Positions 8,499-16,035 of a DNA stretch of 64,000 nt are shown in pieces. The DNA comes from Candidatus Methylopumilus turicensis. GTDB lineage: Bacteria > Pseudomonadota > Gammaproteobacteria > Burkholderiales > Methylophilaceae. The notes under the pieces are model-generated. The model worked only from the letters and a program-made list of their open reading frames with translations. It was not told the origin of the DNA and ran no database searches. The stretch spans positions 62,001 through 126,000 of the forward strand of contig NZ_LN794158.1 of assembly GCF_000953015.1 (NCBI RefSeq), in the 5' to 3' direction. Made by a program: the position numbers and the translations under genes. Within the stretch, counting starts at the first letter, position 1. Each line of letters starts with the position of its first letter.

Positions 8499-9055
8499 GG
8501 AACCAGCCACGCCCAAGTATCAGAGCTTATATTGGCGCGCCGATGGCCTTCTCTGGATAATTCAAGCCAATCGATTTGCTTTACCTCGGCAGTTAACACA
8601 GTGAACTGATGATTGTCGATGACGGTTTCTTGTTCAGTTATTGTGTTTGTTAAAGTGGTCCCAGGCGCTTCTGCACGCAAGTAATCCATTGCGCTTGGGC
8701 CGTCTTTAACGGTTTGCCACAAAGTATTTAGCATCGTTAAATCTGTCATCACTGATACCTCAACATCAACACGCAACTGCCAATTTAAACGTGCACTCCA
8801 AAACACAAAGATCGCTTTGGGTTGCTTAAGTATTTCACGTACTTTCAAACTGCGCTGGTCTGTAAAAATCATTAAGGATTGATTTAATCGATCTACTTTT
8901 CTTAGAACAACCGTCCTCGCATTCACCGAATCATCGCTTGATGTCGTCGCCATCACTGGCGTTCTCCAGGCATGATGCCGATCATGACAAGCTTTTTCTA
9001 GCTCTCGCCATACTTGCTGGCGAATATCATTTGGATTGTCTAATTTTGGCTTCAT
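8495..9055 (-). CDS. Pyridoxamine 5'-phosphate oxidase-like FMN-binding protein
   Basis: A 186-residue protein with the split-barrel fold sequence of PNPOx-like flavoproteins: NARTVVLRKVDR, LMIFTDQRSLKVREI, AIFVFWSARLNWQLRVDVEV, and a C-terminal WLELSREGHRRANI. This pattern fits the Alr4036-type group rather than true PdxH, whose C-terminal pyridoxal-binding residues differ. The substrate is unknown. It converges with the ADP-ribosylglycohydrolase gene and overlaps it by 4 bp. Confidence 0.8.
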   Translation of the reverse strand: MKPKLDNPNDIRQQVWRELEKACHDRHHAWRTPVMATTSSDDSVNARTVVLRKVDRLNQSLMIFTDQRSLKVREILKQPKAIFVFWSARLNWQLRVDVEVSVMTDLTMLNTLWQTVKDGPSAMDYLRAEAPGTTLTNTITEQETVIDNHQFTVLTAEVKQIDWLELSREGHRRANISSDTWAWLVP

Positions 9056-9199
9056 TATTATCTATACTGATCTAAGCGAGGTTTGTGATACATGGTATGA
9101 GGACTGTTGATTTGAAAAGAATCGAAAGTCATATGTTACCTCAGGAGAAGTCACATCTTCTAGACGATTAAATTAAGCCTGATTACGAATGCCAGGCGT

Positions 9200-9225
9200 A
9201 AAAAAAGCCCACATAAATGTGAGCT
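9200..9225 (-). terminator. Terminator for tRNA-Phe
   Basis: Read on the minus strand, GCTCACAT and GTGGGC arms (one G-U pair) around a short loop are followed by a run of six T. It lies 10 bp after the tRNA 3' end. Confidence 0.8.
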
Positions 9226-9234
9226 TGTTTAGTT

Positions 9235-9310
9235 TGGTGGCTGGGGGCGGAATCGAACCGCCGACACGCGGATTTTCAATCCGCTGCTCTACCAACTGAG
9301 CTACCCAGCC
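9235..9310 (-). tRNA. tRNA-Phe (GAA)
   Basis: A 76-nt cloverleaf on the minus strand: 7-bp acceptor stem GGCTGGG/CCCAGCC, anticodon stem GCGGA/TCCGC enclosing loop TTGAAAA with anticodon GAA, T-loop GTTCGATTC, discriminator A and genomically encoded CCA (9235-9237). Confidence 0.98.
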
Positions 9311-9347
9311 ATCATTTCATGGTGTTTGCACACTGCGAAAGACCGGC

Positions 9348-9353
9348 ATTATA
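9348..9353 (-). promoter_or_regulatory. -10 box of the tRNA-Phe promoter
   Basis: Minus-strand TATAAT, an exact sigma-70 -10 hexamer, lies 38 bp upstream of the mature tRNA 5' end. The -35 hexamer is not convincing (TGCCAC-like at about 9370-9375). Confidence 0.6.
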
Positions 9354-9468
9354 GCAAACTAAATCTATTGTGGCATCCTTTAATAGTAAATCTGTTGTGA
9401 TTCCGTTTGAAAAAGCTTGCCCTGTGCAATAATAAATACATTAAATGCTGTTTTCAATTGTGCATCTC

Positions 9469-10047
9469 ATGGATATTTTTCTAGTAAGACATACGACTCC
9501 AAAAATCGACTCTGAACTGTGCTATGGGCAATCTGATGTGGGGCTGGCGGATAGCTTTGAGGCGGAATGGTTGTCGTTCAGATCAAAAATTGCGCATCTA
9601 GAGTCTCCTCTCGTTTTCAGCAGTCCGCTGCAACGTTGCTTTAAATTGGCGCAAAAAGCCGTGACGCATTTTGATTTCTCAGAGCAGTTTATTGATGACC
9701 GATTGATGGAACTTAACTTTGGAGATTGGGAATTAAAGGCTTGGCGAGATATTCCGCAGGGGTTGGTTGGTGAGTGGACCGATGAGCATGTGAAGCAAGC
9801 ACCGCCAAATGGAGAGTCTTTTGTTGAGTTGCATGAAAGAGCCAAAGCATTTTTATATGATTTGGCTAAGCATCAAAATAATCAACAGGCGCTAGTTTTT
9901 ACCCATGCAGGCGTTATCAGAGCATTAGTAACTGAGGCTTTAAAGGTGCCTTTGCGAGAAGCATCGGGGGTGGAGGTGAATTACGGAAGCGTGACTCAGA
10001 TTGCATTAGATGCAGGAGTCACGCGACTTGAGTTTGTGAACCGTTAG
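9469..10047 (+). CDS. cobC: Histidine phosphatase, probable alpha-ribazole phosphatase
   Basis: A 192-residue member of the histidine phosphatase (phosphoglycerate mutase-like) superfamily. It has the N-terminal LVRHTTP motif (catalytic His and Arg), CYGQSDVGL typical of CobC, FSSPLQRC, ELNFGDWELKAW and the second catalytic His in FTHAG. CobC removes phosphate from alpha-ribazole phosphate in the lower-loop pathway of cobalamin assembly. Context supports this: it converges with a BtuM-like transporter and a BtuB-like receptor under a cobalamin riboswitch. The ATG at 9469 (MDIFLVRHT) matches family N-termini better than the one 8 codons upstream. General phosphatase activity cannot be excluded. 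Confidence 0.82.
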   Translation: MDIFLVRHTTPKIDSELCYGQSDVGLADSFEAEWLSFRSKIAHLESPLVFSSPLQRCFKLAQKAVTHFDFSEQFIDDRLMELNFGDWELKAWRDIPQGLVGEWTDEHVKQAPPNGESFVELHERAKAFLYDLAKHQNNQQALVFTHAGVIRALVTEALKVPLREASGVEVNYGSVTQIALDAGVTRLEFVNR

Positions 10048-10604
10048 GCTGTTTTACTTTGATGAATCGCTAGTTTTTGGAAAGCCGCTTGGGCAATCCA
10101 AGCTACGCCCAAGTAGAAAGCTGTGTAGCCGAGGTAGGGTGTGAAGTATTGAGCAACACGTGCTGAAAACTCAGCAATAGTTAAGCTGCTAACCTTATCT
10201 GAAAATGCATACCAAAACGCGTTCGATAAAACAAAAGCTAGGCTAGTAGCTATCAAAGCGGAAGGAACAAAAACTTGTAGTGCAAAAGGATTTTCTTGTT
10301 TAGCAATGTAGCGACCAACACCCCATACCATGGCATAAGTTGGGATTAAGCCCCAATAGCCTAATGACATGCAGTAGTCAGAAACGCCAGCAAAGCCCAG
10401 CGCGTAAAAATCCACAGCAAAAGCAACTGCGATAGCGATCGCTAACCAACGTAGTTTTTGCATCAACATGCCAGTTAAGAAAAGTGCTGCGATGGTTGCA
10501 TCAGGCAACAAAAAGCTAGTGCCAAAATGACTGCTACGCGTGAGCAAAATTAACGCAATAATCGCCATTCCAATGAGTGTTGAATTTTGTGTTTTTGAAG
10601 ACAT
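10044..10604 (-). CDS. btuM: BtuM-like inner-membrane cobalamin transporter
   Basis: A 186-residue protein with about six hydrophobic helices and no soluble domain. Size, position behind a BtuB-like receptor under a cobalamin riboswitch, and a conserved-looking cysteine in the third helix region (VSDYCMSLGYWGLIPTY, Cys78 with this start) fit BtuM. That family comprises solitary ECF S-component-like vitamin B12 transporters in which a cysteine coordinates cobalamin cobalt. The start at 10604 is chosen because GGAG lies 6 bp before that ATG; another ATG is 4 codons upstream. It overlaps the convergent cobC-like gene by 4 bp. The family call rests on recall and context, not on an alignment. Confidence 0.7.
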   Translation of the reverse strand: MSSKTQNSTLIGMAIIALILLTRSSHFGTSFLLPDATIAALFLTGMLMQKLRWLAIAIAVAFAVDFYALGFAGVSDYCMSLGYWGLIPTYAMVWGVGRYIAKQENPFALQVFVPSALIATSLAFVLSNAFWYAFSDKVSSLTIAEFSARVAQYFTPYLGYTAFYLGVAWIAQAAFQKLAIHQSKTA

Positions 10605-10635
10605 AACGAACTCCATAAATATTTAACGTTATTGT

Positions 10636-10670
10636 AACCCTTATCCGACGGTTTTTGTCGGATAAGGGTT
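10636..10670. other. Perfect 14-bp hairpin between btuB-like and btuM-like genes
   Basis: Arms AACCCTTATCCGAC and GTCGGATAAGGGTT enclose a 7-nt loop. On the operon's strand no T-run follows, so it is more likely a processing or stability element that sets different levels of receptor and transporter than a terminator. Confidence 0.75.
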
Positions 10671-10675
10671 GGGGT

Positions 10676-12736
10676 TTAAAAATTATAGCTTAGTGTTGCA
10701 AATACTGACCTTGGGTCACTTGGGTAGTAGTAGTAGCCGGCATAAAAACTTGGATTATTTTTATCTTGATAGCCACCGTAAGTTGCATAGCGCTCGTTGG
10801 TTAAGTTCTTAATTGCCAATTTCAAATCCCACTGATTAATTTTTTTATTCAGATACAAGTCGCTGACAATATAAGATGGCATTTTTGTATAAGCGCCTTT
10901 ATCATTTGCGCCATCGTAATATTGACTGCCAACGTAGTTAGTTACCAAGCCCAAAGACCAATCATTGTCGAATTTATAATTCACACGTGCATTAATTATA
11001 AGTTTCGGCACAAGATCAAAAGACTTTCCTTTATAAGGCCCATCTTCATAGATTGCTTCTTGTAGCTTTGAGTTTGTGTAAAAACTTAGGCGATCCGTAA
11101 TCAAAGATGCAGTGCTCAAGTAAACGCCTTTTCTTTCAACTATGTTTGCGTCATTGATGTTTTTTTGAGTGCTAACGTTATATCGAATTCCATCCTCTGT
11201 TCTTGTCCGGAAAACAGAGGTTGTAAGTCTTGTATTGCCTATTTCAAATGTTGAGCCAATTTCTGCCGTGCGATCTATTTGGGGATTGATTAAGCCTCCA
11301 AAGAAGGTGCGACCGCTGCTGCTATATCCCCAAAATTCATCAATGTTAGGGAATCGGAAAGATTGTCCGTATTTGACGTAAATTTTTTCGGCATCGGAGA
11401 ATTTATAGTTAAGCCCCAACTCCCAAGCGTTAGCGGAGGTGGTTTTTTGAGCATTGGATAAATCATATCCGTCATCGTCATTAGCACTTATTTGCTGAGT
11501 TTGTCTTCTGAATCCCCCTGTTAAATCTAATTTTTCTTTTATTGGCAATCTATGGTTTAGGTACAATGAATTGTCTATCAAAGAGGCGTTAGAATTTGAG
11601 AGTGCAGTGTAGCTGGTGAAAGTATTAGAGTCGTTTTGCGATCCATATGCGCGACCATAGTCGTATCCAATTATGAGGGTGCCCAGCTTTTCTAATTCAA
11701 CTTTTAAACGGGGTGAAAAGTCTATGCGCCATCGGCTATAGTTTGCGGTATAAGGATAATACTGAGGAGGGTTATAGAGGGCGTAGCCATTTAAAGGATC
11801 ACCTTGATTGTCGCCGTTTTTGAAAAACTCAGACTTTGTGTTTTTATAAGAAAAGTCACCTTCAAATTTAACGCTGTCTGTAACTTCAAAAGTAGTTCCT
11901 AATCCAAGTCCGTAGTTGTCATACTTATTGTTTGCTCCTTTGAAGCAACTATAAATGTCACATTTCACATCGCGCGGGTTGCCTTGTCCAATAGGCGCTA
12001 TCACAGCACCAGGCGTTTGATTTTTGTTGTGATTCCCGAAAACTTCTAGATAGGCAGAGCTTTTTTCGAAGTATTGAGTAATGCGGGCATTGATTGAATA
12101 CTGTTCTGAGGCCGTGTTTTGTCGCCAGCCATCTGAGTGGTTGGCATTGCCTGAAATCCTAAAAAGCGTGTCGTTAAATTTGTTCTGAAGGATTGCGTTC
12201 ATACCACTTGTGCCGAAGCTACCTATGGTTGCAGATGCTTGATTAATTGATTTCTGACTTTCATTGGTGACGATATTAATAACCCCACCCACTGCGCGAT
12301 CGCCATATTGAACCCCTGCGCTACCTTTAATGACTTCGATACGATCAATAGATTGAACTGGGATGATTTCCCATGGTGTGGCGCTGGAATCAATAGAACT
12401 AACTCTTTGTCCATTGATTAAAACTAAAGTTGTACTTCCTGCAGTAGCTCCATAACCACCAATATCAACAGTTGCACCTTGATTGAATTGGCCAAGGGCA
12501 GTCCCTGTGACATTTAACCCGCCTAGTTGCGAGAGAATCTGTGGGATCGAGGTTGCGTTGATTTCTTGAATATCTTCACGGCTAATCACCTTAATATTAG
12601 CTGGAATATTTTGAATTTTTTCATGGACGCGACTAGCTGTAACGATGACGTCTTTAGCGTTAATGTTTGTTTCTGCGGCTAAGATTGGCGTACTAAAAAG
12701 CAGGCCTATCAGGCCGGCAATGGTGGTTTTTTTCAT
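10676..12736 (-). CDS. btuB: TonB-dependent outer-membrane receptor, BtuB-like (vitamin B12)
   Basis: About 686 residues: signal peptide (ending near ILAAE), a TonB box-like DVIVTASR, a plug domain (IPANIKVISREDIQEI, then GSAGVQYGDRAVGGVINIVT), then a 22-strand-type barrel ending in Phe (LSYNF). Such receptors import ligands with energy from TonB-ExbBD. The cobalamin riboswitch just upstream and the BtuM-like gene downstream make vitamin B12 or a related corrinoid the likely ligand. The second ATG is taken as start because AGGG lies 6 bp before it. Expression should fall when cobalamin is plentiful. Confidence 0.9.
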   Translation of the reverse strand: MKKTTIAGLIGLLFSTPILAAETNINAKDVIVTASRVHEKIQNIPANIKVISREDIQEINATSIPQILSQLGGLNVTGTALGQFNQGATVDIGGYGATAGSTTLVLINGQRVSSIDSSATPWEIIPVQSIDRIEVIKGSAGVQYGDRAVGGVINIVTNESQKSINQASATIGSFGTSGMNAILQNKFNDTLFRISGNANHSDGWRQNTASEQYSINARITQYFEKSSAYLEVFGNHNKNQTPGAVIAPIGQGNPRDVKCDIYSCFKGANNKYDNYGLGLGTTFEVTDSVKFEGDFSYKNTKSEFFKNGDNQGDPLNGYALYNPPQYYPYTANYSRWRIDFSPRLKVELEKLGTLIIGYDYGRAYGSQNDSNTFTSYTALSNSNASLIDNSLYLNHRLPIKEKLDLTGGFRRQTQQISANDDDGYDLSNAQKTTSANAWELGLNYKFSDAEKIYVKYGQSFRFPNIDEFWGYSSSGRTFFGGLINPQIDRTAEIGSTFEIGNTRLTTSVFRTRTEDGIRYNVSTQKNINDANIVERKGVYLSTASLITDRLSFYTNSKLQEAIYEDGPYKGKSFDLVPKLIINARVNYKFDNDWSLGLVTNYVGSQYYDGANDKGAYTKMPSYIVSDLYLNKKINQWDLKLAIKNLTNERYATYGGYQDKNNPSFYAGYYYYPSDPRSVFATLSYNF

Positions 12737-12899
12737 TATCATTCCCTAGTAAAGGCGTACGTCCCCGTGCGCCAATATCAAAAATGAAAATGCCGAGTGT
12801 ATGACTCGATGAGATAAAAGATAGATTAAGTGGTGCTAACCTGACAAGATCAAACACAACAGAAACCGTCACCCCGCGGCATTTCCATGCTTAGGTTGC

Positions 12900-13076
12900 G
12901 TAGGCCGGTCTCCGGGCTTGTGAGGATATGATTTGCGCCTTCCCAAACTTTCGTTCAGTGGCATGTTGCAAATCTACAATCACTTACCGTTGCGGGGGCA
13001 GCATAGGATTTGTTTTAAGAACGCACCTATTTCCCAGTTTCACCTTTGTTGCTGAAAAGCAACGCGGGCACCTATC
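12900..13076 (-). promoter_or_regulatory. Cobalamin riboswitch (AdoCbl-type)
   Basis: On the minus strand the order of conserved blocks is complete: GATAGGTGCCCGCG, GAAACTGGGAA, TGCTGCCCCCGCAACGGTAA, the B12 box-related GCCACTG, GGGAAGGCG, and AGCCCGGAGACCGGCC. It lies about 165 nt upstream of the BtuB-like start codon, leaving room for an expression platform in 12737-12899. It should repress the receptor/transporter operon when cobalamin binds. Confidence 0.95.
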
Positions 13077-13215
13077 AACTTCAATCATTATATTGGATTT
13101 TAATTGGCGACGTTTAACAATTTAAATAAATGGACGCTTAGCAAGGTGCAGTAAAGCTTTCAGAGTAATCGCTTATAGGTTGACTAGATAAGGATTTAAC
13201 AATTATAGTGCGTGC

Positions 13216-13416
13216 ATGGATGCTGATTTAAAAGCTTTAGAAGAAAAGATTACACAACTCGTACAGTTGTGCCAATCGATGCGCGAGGATAATCATGACT
13301 TGAGGCAAATGCTTGCCCTAGCGCAGGATGCTGAGCGTCAACTAAAAGCGAGAATGCAGCAAGCCCAAGTGCGTATTGAAAACATTATTGATCGCTTACC
13401 AGAGGATGTCTTATGA
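13216..13416 (+). CDS. Small coiled-coil protein of the TIGR02449/ZapB-like type
   Basis: A 66-residue protein that is almost entirely one amphipathic coiled coil (LEEKITQLVQLCQSMREDNH, then further heptads) with a short C-terminal DRLPEDVL. This matches the small coiled-coil proteins that regularly precede zapA in gamma- and betaproteobacteria and are thought to act in cell division. Its stop codon overlaps the zapA start by 4 bp, implying translational coupling. Confidence 0.85.
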   Translation: MDADLKALEEKITQLVQLCQSMREDNHDLRQMLALAQDAERQLKARMQQAQVRIENIIDRLPEDVL

Positions 13417-13718
13417 GTGACGTTAAAGGTGTAGAAGTCAATATTATGGGGCGTGAATTTACCATTGCATGCCCACCTGATGAGCGTGAAAGTTTATTGA
13501 ACGCCGTCGGATATTTAGATAAAAAGATGTGTGATATTCGTGATGCGGGTAAAGTAGTTGGTGTTGAGCGCATTGCGATGATGGCAGCGCTAAATTTAGC
13601 GCATGAATTACTTTCGACTCGTTCCGGTGGTGTCGACGTTGGAGGCATGAAGGGTAAGATTGCGCGCATGCAAAGTTTGGTTGATACTGCGATCGCTGAA
13701 CAAAATAAATTGTTTTAA
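13413..13718 (+). CDS. zapA: Cell division protein ZapA
   Basis: A 101-residue ZapA, a cytoplasmic protein that bundles FtsZ filaments at the division site. Recognisable are the N-terminal VEVNIMGREFTIACPPDERESLL, the conserved ERIAMMAALNLAHELL helix and a C-terminal coiled coil. It follows the coiled-coil gene with a 4-bp overlap and is followed by 6S RNA, the common zapA-ssrS arrangement. Confidence 0.93.
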   Translation: MSDVKGVEVNIMGREFTIACPPDERESLLNAVGYLDKKMCDIRDAGKVVGVERIAMMAALNLAHELLSTRSGGVDVGGMKGKIARMQSLVDTAIAEQNKLF

Positions 13719-13751
13719 AACGTTTTCGATCGGTTGTTTTACAAGTTTCTT

Positions 13752-13932
13752 TTGTTCCCCGCGGTGTGGTTTAGGTTATATATTCCTTGAACTAGTTTCT
13801 AGCATAGGTTTCCGTTATTCAGGTTGCTGTGAGCGCGATCCACTGCGGTTGCGCCTAATGCGCTTTAGATGGTGACCACTTGAGCCTTTTTGGTTCAGGA
13901 TGCTAGCCTAGGCCGCATGCGGCGGGGAACTC
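13752..13932 (+). ncRNA. ssrS: 6S RNA
   Basis: The region begins with GTTCCCCGCGGTGTG and ends with GCATGCGGCGGGGAAC, which pair as the closing stem. In between is the long, interrupted double helix with a central bubble, as in 6S RNA, which mimics an open promoter and binds sigma-70 RNA polymerase. Position directly after zapA is the usual one. Ends are estimated from the closing stem to within a few bases. Confidence 0.9.
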
Positions 13933-13939
13933 CCATTTT

Positions 13940-14299
13940 CTAACGAAGTGCGTGATATTCAAGATCAGCAATGCTGATTTTTTCTAAGCACTTTTCATGT
14001 GTCGCTTCAAGAACGACTGGCGGAGCAAAGCCGGCCTCAGCAGCTTCTAGCCACCTTGATGCACATAAACACCATCGATCACCCGGTTGAAGTCCTTCAA
14101 ATCCGTACTCGGGACGTGGTGTGCTGAGGTCATTGCCCTGGGCCGAAGAGAAACTCAAAAACTCTTCTGTCACTTGCGCGCAAACGGTATGGCTTCCTGT
14201 GTCTTGAGGGCCAGTTTCACAGCACCCAGTGCGCGTAAATCCTGTCATTGGATCCAGACTACAAACCGCTAGAGATGTACCTAATACATTTTTTGCCAT
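13940..14299 (-). CDS. DUF2237 family protein
   Basis: A 119-residue protein covering the whole DUF2237 domain: NVLGTSLAVCSLDPMTGF, RTGCCETGPQDTGSHTVCAQ, GNDLSTPRPEYGFEGLQPGD, RWCLCASRWLEA and VVLEATHEKCLE. Six cysteines are conserved-looking, suggesting metal binding or disulfides, but no function is established. No signal peptide is visible. It is divergent from the EVE-domain gene, with a 79-bp gap that must hold both promoters. Confidence 0.9.
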   Translation of the reverse strand: MAKNVLGTSLAVCSLDPMTGFTRTGCCETGPQDTGSHTVCAQVTEEFLSFSSAQGNDLSTPRPEYGFEGLQPGDRWCLCASRWLEAAEAGFAPPVVLEATHEKCLEKISIADLEYHALR

Positions 14300-14378
14300 G
14301 ATGCTTTTCTTTTTTAAGATTAAGTCAGGTTATGATAAGCGCATATTTGAATAATCAGGAAATATTGAGGAATAAATA

Positions 14379-14837
14379 ATGCGTTATTGGTTGATGAAGT
14401 CTGAGCCTGCTGATGTTTCGATTGATGATTTGGCATCTTTCCCAAATCAAACGGTGGATTGGTATGGGGTGCGGAATTACCAAGCACGTAACTTTATGCG
14501 TGATCAAATGCAAGTCGGTGATGGGGTTTTGTTCTACCATTCGAACTGCGATCAGCCTGGCATTGCAGGACTTGCAGAAGTCTCAACACTCGCTTATCCA
14601 GATCGATTACAGTTTATCAAAGATCATAAATATTATGATCCAAAAGCGACGCCAGAAACACCGCGTTGGTTTAATGTGGATGTGAAGCTGGTGCGTAAGA
14701 CGCGATTGCTGAGCTTAAAAGAAATGCGCGAAAATCCTGCGCTAGAAAACTTAAAAATTTTGCAGCGGGGCAATCGGCTCTCGATTACGCCCGTTGATCC
14801 AAGAGATTGGCAAACGATTATGGCTTTGTTAGCCTAA
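14379..14837 (+). CDS. EVE domain protein
   Basis: A 152-residue single EVE domain: YWLMKSEPADVSIDDL, WYGVRNYQARNFMRDQMQVGD, LFYHSNCDQPGIAGLAEV, WFNVDVKLVRKTRLLSL, LSITPVD. EVE domains are PUA-related and bind modified bases; human THYN1 recognises modified cytosine. In bacteria, stand-alone copies like this are common housekeeping-type genes of unknown target, whereas fused copies occur in modification-dependent restriction. No restriction gene is near. Confidence 0.92.
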   Translation: MRYWLMKSEPADVSIDDLASFPNQTVDWYGVRNYQARNFMRDQMQVGDGVLFYHSNCDQPGIAGLAEVSTLAYPDRLQFIKDHKYYDPKATPETPRWFNVDVKLVRKTRLLSLKEMRENPALENLKILQRGNRLSITPVDPRDWQTIMALLA

Positions 14838-14843
14838 GCCAAT

Positions 14844-14874
14844 AAAAAAGCCCTGAAAATTCAGGGCTTTTTTA
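14844..14874. terminator. Bidirectional terminator
   Basis: AGCCCTGA / TCAGGGCT stem with AAAT loop, A-run before and T-run after, between the convergent EVE and beta-propeller genes. Confidence 0.92.
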
Positions 14875-14905
14875 TTAATCACTAAAGATAAAACTGATCT
14901 AGTTC

Positions 14906-15955
14906 TTAAGGCTGGTCTAGGCTACCCATCGATTTAGGATAAGTCACCACGCCCCAAGGCATTTCCTTATTAGCAATTTCTTTGGTTTTTTCTAGCGTTT
15001 CAGTGTCAATCACCATCACCGCTTGAGATTTACCACACGCAAGTAAGATCTGTTTGTCATCTGGCGTAAAACTAAAATGCCAGCAACGATTGCCAGTGCT
15101 GATGTCATTAATCTTCTCAAACGTTTTTGCATCATAGACTTGCAAGGCTTTTTCTTTTGAAGAGGCAACATAAATCCGTTCGCCCTTTCGATCAAAAGAA
15201 ACACCATAAGGCGATTGGCCGGTTTCAACAGTTCGAATGACATCAAGCTTTTTGTCCAAGACTAAAAACTTATTGCCGTATTCCAAAGTGGCTAAGTAGG
15301 TGTTGCCATCAGGTGAGACTTTTATGCCGCGTGGGCGATCGCCATACTCTTTTGTCGATACCGTTTTGAGTAGCTTGCCGGTACTAAAGCTATGGACTGT
15401 AATTGTATTGTCCGCTTCATTGGTGATGATGATTTTTTTACCATCTTTGGAGAATTCAATGCCTTCAGTTTCAGGACCGCCAACGATTTCTCTTACCTTT
15501 TTGCCTTTTTTTACATCCACAACGGCAATAATTGCGGGTGACTTGTCGTCGTCGTCTTCCTCTTTGACTGCTTCACCTGGCTTAGGTGGCGGGCCACCTT
15601 TTGAGCTGGGTTCTGTTGAAACAAAGACAAGGCCCTTGTGTACTCTAACGAACTCTGGATTTTTACCAACAGGAATAAGCTTAACGAGTTGTCCGCTGGC
15701 ACGGTCAATCAACGAAATGTTGCCATCATCCTTATTCGCGGTAATCAGGTATTTACCATCAGACGTGACCGCGATCCCGCGGGGGCTTTTGGCTTGAATA
15801 TCAATATTGCCCGTGGTCTCCATCGTATCCAGATCGATCACGCTGACGCCGCCATCTTGATTTGACACATAGGCGTTACCCTTTCCTGCTGCAACGCTGT
15901 GTAAACTCATGGCTGAAATCATGAGTGCTGTTAAAAGTACTGAGAAATTTTTCAT
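14906..15955 (-). CDS. Secreted YVTN-type beta-propeller protein, possibly PQQ-associated
   Basis: A 349-residue protein with a signal peptide (ending near SVAAG) and about seven blades with repeats such as AYVSNQDGGVSVIDLDT, YLITANKDDGNISLIDR and IYVASSKEKALQVYD. It closely fits periplasmic seven-blade proteins annotated as PQQ-dependent catabolism-associated. An acidic proline-rich insertion (GGPPPKPGEAVKEEDDDDK) interrupts the blades near residue 125. The partner enzyme is not encoded nearby. It is probably a periplasmic scaffold or cofactor-related protein; the PQQ link is inference. Confidence 0.75.
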   Translation of the reverse strand: MKNFSVLLTALMISAMSLHSVAAGKGNAYVSNQDGGVSVIDLDTMETTGNIDIQAKSPRGIAVTSDGKYLITANKDDGNISLIDRASGQLVKLIPVGKNPEFVRVHKGLVFVSTEPSSKGGPPPKPGEAVKEEDDDDKSPAIIAVVDVKKGKKVREIVGGPETEGIEFSKDGKKIIITNEADNTITVHSFSTGKLLKTVSTKEYGDRPRGIKVSPDGNTYLATLEYGNKFLVLDKKLDVIRTVETGQSPYGVSFDRKGERIYVASSKEKALQVYDAKTFEKINDISTGNRCWHFSFTPDDKQILLACGKSQAVMVIDTETLEKTKEIANKEMPWGVVTYPKSMGSLDQP

Positions 15956-16035
15956 ATCGCTGATTTCCTTTATAGAGTGACCTATTTTAGTCAGTTGTCT
16001 GTTGCTTAGGTTCTATCTAATCCTAAGTCGGGAAT

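Noticed and set aside
9080-9175. Possible 24-codon peptide gene upstream of tRNA-Phe
   Set aside because: No ribosome binding site, no recognisable sequence and no conservation evidence available.
13660-13875. 71-codon open frame across the end of zapA
   Set aside because: It lies over the zapA end and the 6S RNA; the RNA pairing of 5' and 3' ends explains this stretch better.
14379-14837. EVE-domain protein as part of a defence system
   Set aside because: It is a stand-alone domain between ordinary chromosomal genes with its own terminator, with no nuclease or helicase nearby.
15300-15797. 165-codon open frame on the plus strand
   Set aside because: Fully antisense to the secreted beta-propeller gene, whose signal peptide, blades and direction are clear; composition is that of an antisense shadow.
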